NCBI GenBank assembly: GCA_050291585.1
Contig: JBNKKA010000125.1
Span: forward strand, 1 to 13,411
Reading direction: 5' to 3'
Length of the DNA: 13,411 bases
DNA from: JASJCL01 sp050291585
GTDB lineage: Bacteria; Desulfobacterota; Desulfobacteria; Desulfobacterales; Desulfosarcinaceae
Of the stretch, positions 13,018-13,411 are shown piece by piece; the first letter of the stretch is position 1, and every line of letters starts with the position of its first letter. The notes below the pieces were generated by a model. It made no database searches, was not told the origin of the DNA, and saw only the letters and a list, made by a program, of their open reading frames with translations. The translations under genes and the position numbers were made by a program.

Positions 13018-13411
13018 TTAATCGCCATCCTCTGGGGACAATTTCTCAACCGCATCCATGAAGCACTCGAAGAAAAGGGTTCGCAGGCGTTCTATTTTAA
13101 GGGCCTCAGGGCCATCCAAAACCGCCTGGTCCTGAAATTTGAACCGCTCCGGTTCCACCTGCAAGGCGTAAGTGTTGACCTGCTGCCGCCAGAACCACGC
13201 GGCGCTCCCGAACTGGATGTTGCCGGGATCCAGGCGTGGGAGCCGCTTGAGCGTTTCAAGCAGCTGTTCTCCCTGAACACTGGCGTCGAGACAAAGAGCC
13301 ACGTAGGCGATCCGATAGGTGACCCTGGAGAGGCCGGCGGCAGCCGCTAGGGGGGTCAGGTTTTGGGGGTCGCTCTGGCCCGCGTGAACAAAATGACCGT
13401 AGCAGCATTGC
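13018..13411 (-). CDS. Unrecognised conserved-looking protein (partial, N-terminus off the right edge)
   Basis: The minus-strand frame is open from the window edge to the TAA at 13018, giving about 130 visible residues with no stop, so the gene starts outside the window. An internal GTG at 13302 is not a convincing start because the protein-like sequence CCYGHFVHAG...LSRVTYRIAYVALCLDASVQG runs through it. Further on are LKRLPRLDPGNIQFGSAAWF and ERLRTLFFECFMDAVEKL. It is soluble-looking, with no membrane segment, and rich in aromatics and Cys in its first part. I do not recognise the family. It lies 62 bases upstream of alkD on the same strand, so the two may form an operon. Confidence 0.65.
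   Translation of the reverse strand, partial: QCCYGHFVHAGQSDPQNLTPLAAAAGLSRVTYRIAYVALCLDASVQGEQLLETLKRLPRLDPGNIQFGSAAWFWRQQVNTYALQVEPERFKFQDQAVLDGPEALKIERLRTLFFECFMDAVEKLSPEDGD

Overview
The window reads as a GC-rich bacterial chromosome segment, most likely from an anaerobic deltaproteobacterium (Desulfobacterota, perhaps Desulfobacterales). This placement is an inference. It rests on a bacterial GlnRS next to GluRS, a DUF169 protein, a small basic protein with a GPERRRGGDRRR core, and strongly Desulfobacterota-like codon use and protein texture. No phage, transposase, CRISPR array or antibiotic-resistance island was seen, so most of the window is ordinary chromosome.

Left part (1-4496): the start of rpmF (ribosomal protein L32) runs leftwards off the edge. 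After about 480 bp of gene-poor DNA comes a glutamine/glutamate charging cluster on the plus strand: gltX (GluRS), a tRNA-Gln with anticodon CUG that has its own promoter and terminator, a small repeat-containing basic protein, and glnS (GlnRS). The tRNA lies between the enzyme that charges tRNA-Glu and the enzyme that charges tRNA-Gln itself. A PLP-dependent trans-sulfuration enzyme (4556-5713) follows on the same strand.

Middle (5700-9532): a likely operon with three genes. The first encodes a Tat-exported FAD oxidoreductase of the phytoene desaturase/retinol saturase type. The second encodes a four-helix membrane sensor kinase of the LytS/YehU type. The third encodes a LytTR response regulator. 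The kinase either overlaps the oxidoreductase stop or starts just after it, and the regulator starts 5 bases after the kinase. A reasonable inference is that the kinase/regulator pair senses a condition linked to the exported flavoenzyme.

Right part (9533-13411): unrelated short genes in mixed orientation. They are a GNAT acetyltransferase (minus), a YvlD/phage-holin-4-2-type membrane protein (plus), a PaaI-type hotdog thioesterase (minus), a DUF169 protein (plus), an AlkD-like DNA alkylation repair gene that lacks its C-terminal half (minus), and an unrecognised gene running off the right edge (minus). The divergent paaI/DUF169 intergenic region carries two good sigma70-type promoters and a 28-bp near-perfect palindrome, the best candidate regulatory site in the window.

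I do not see a convincing undescribed multi-gene system. The points most worth a second look are the shared palindrome, the truncated alkD with an in-frame orphan tail, the flavoenzyme/two-component operon, and the synthetase/tRNA-Gln cluster.
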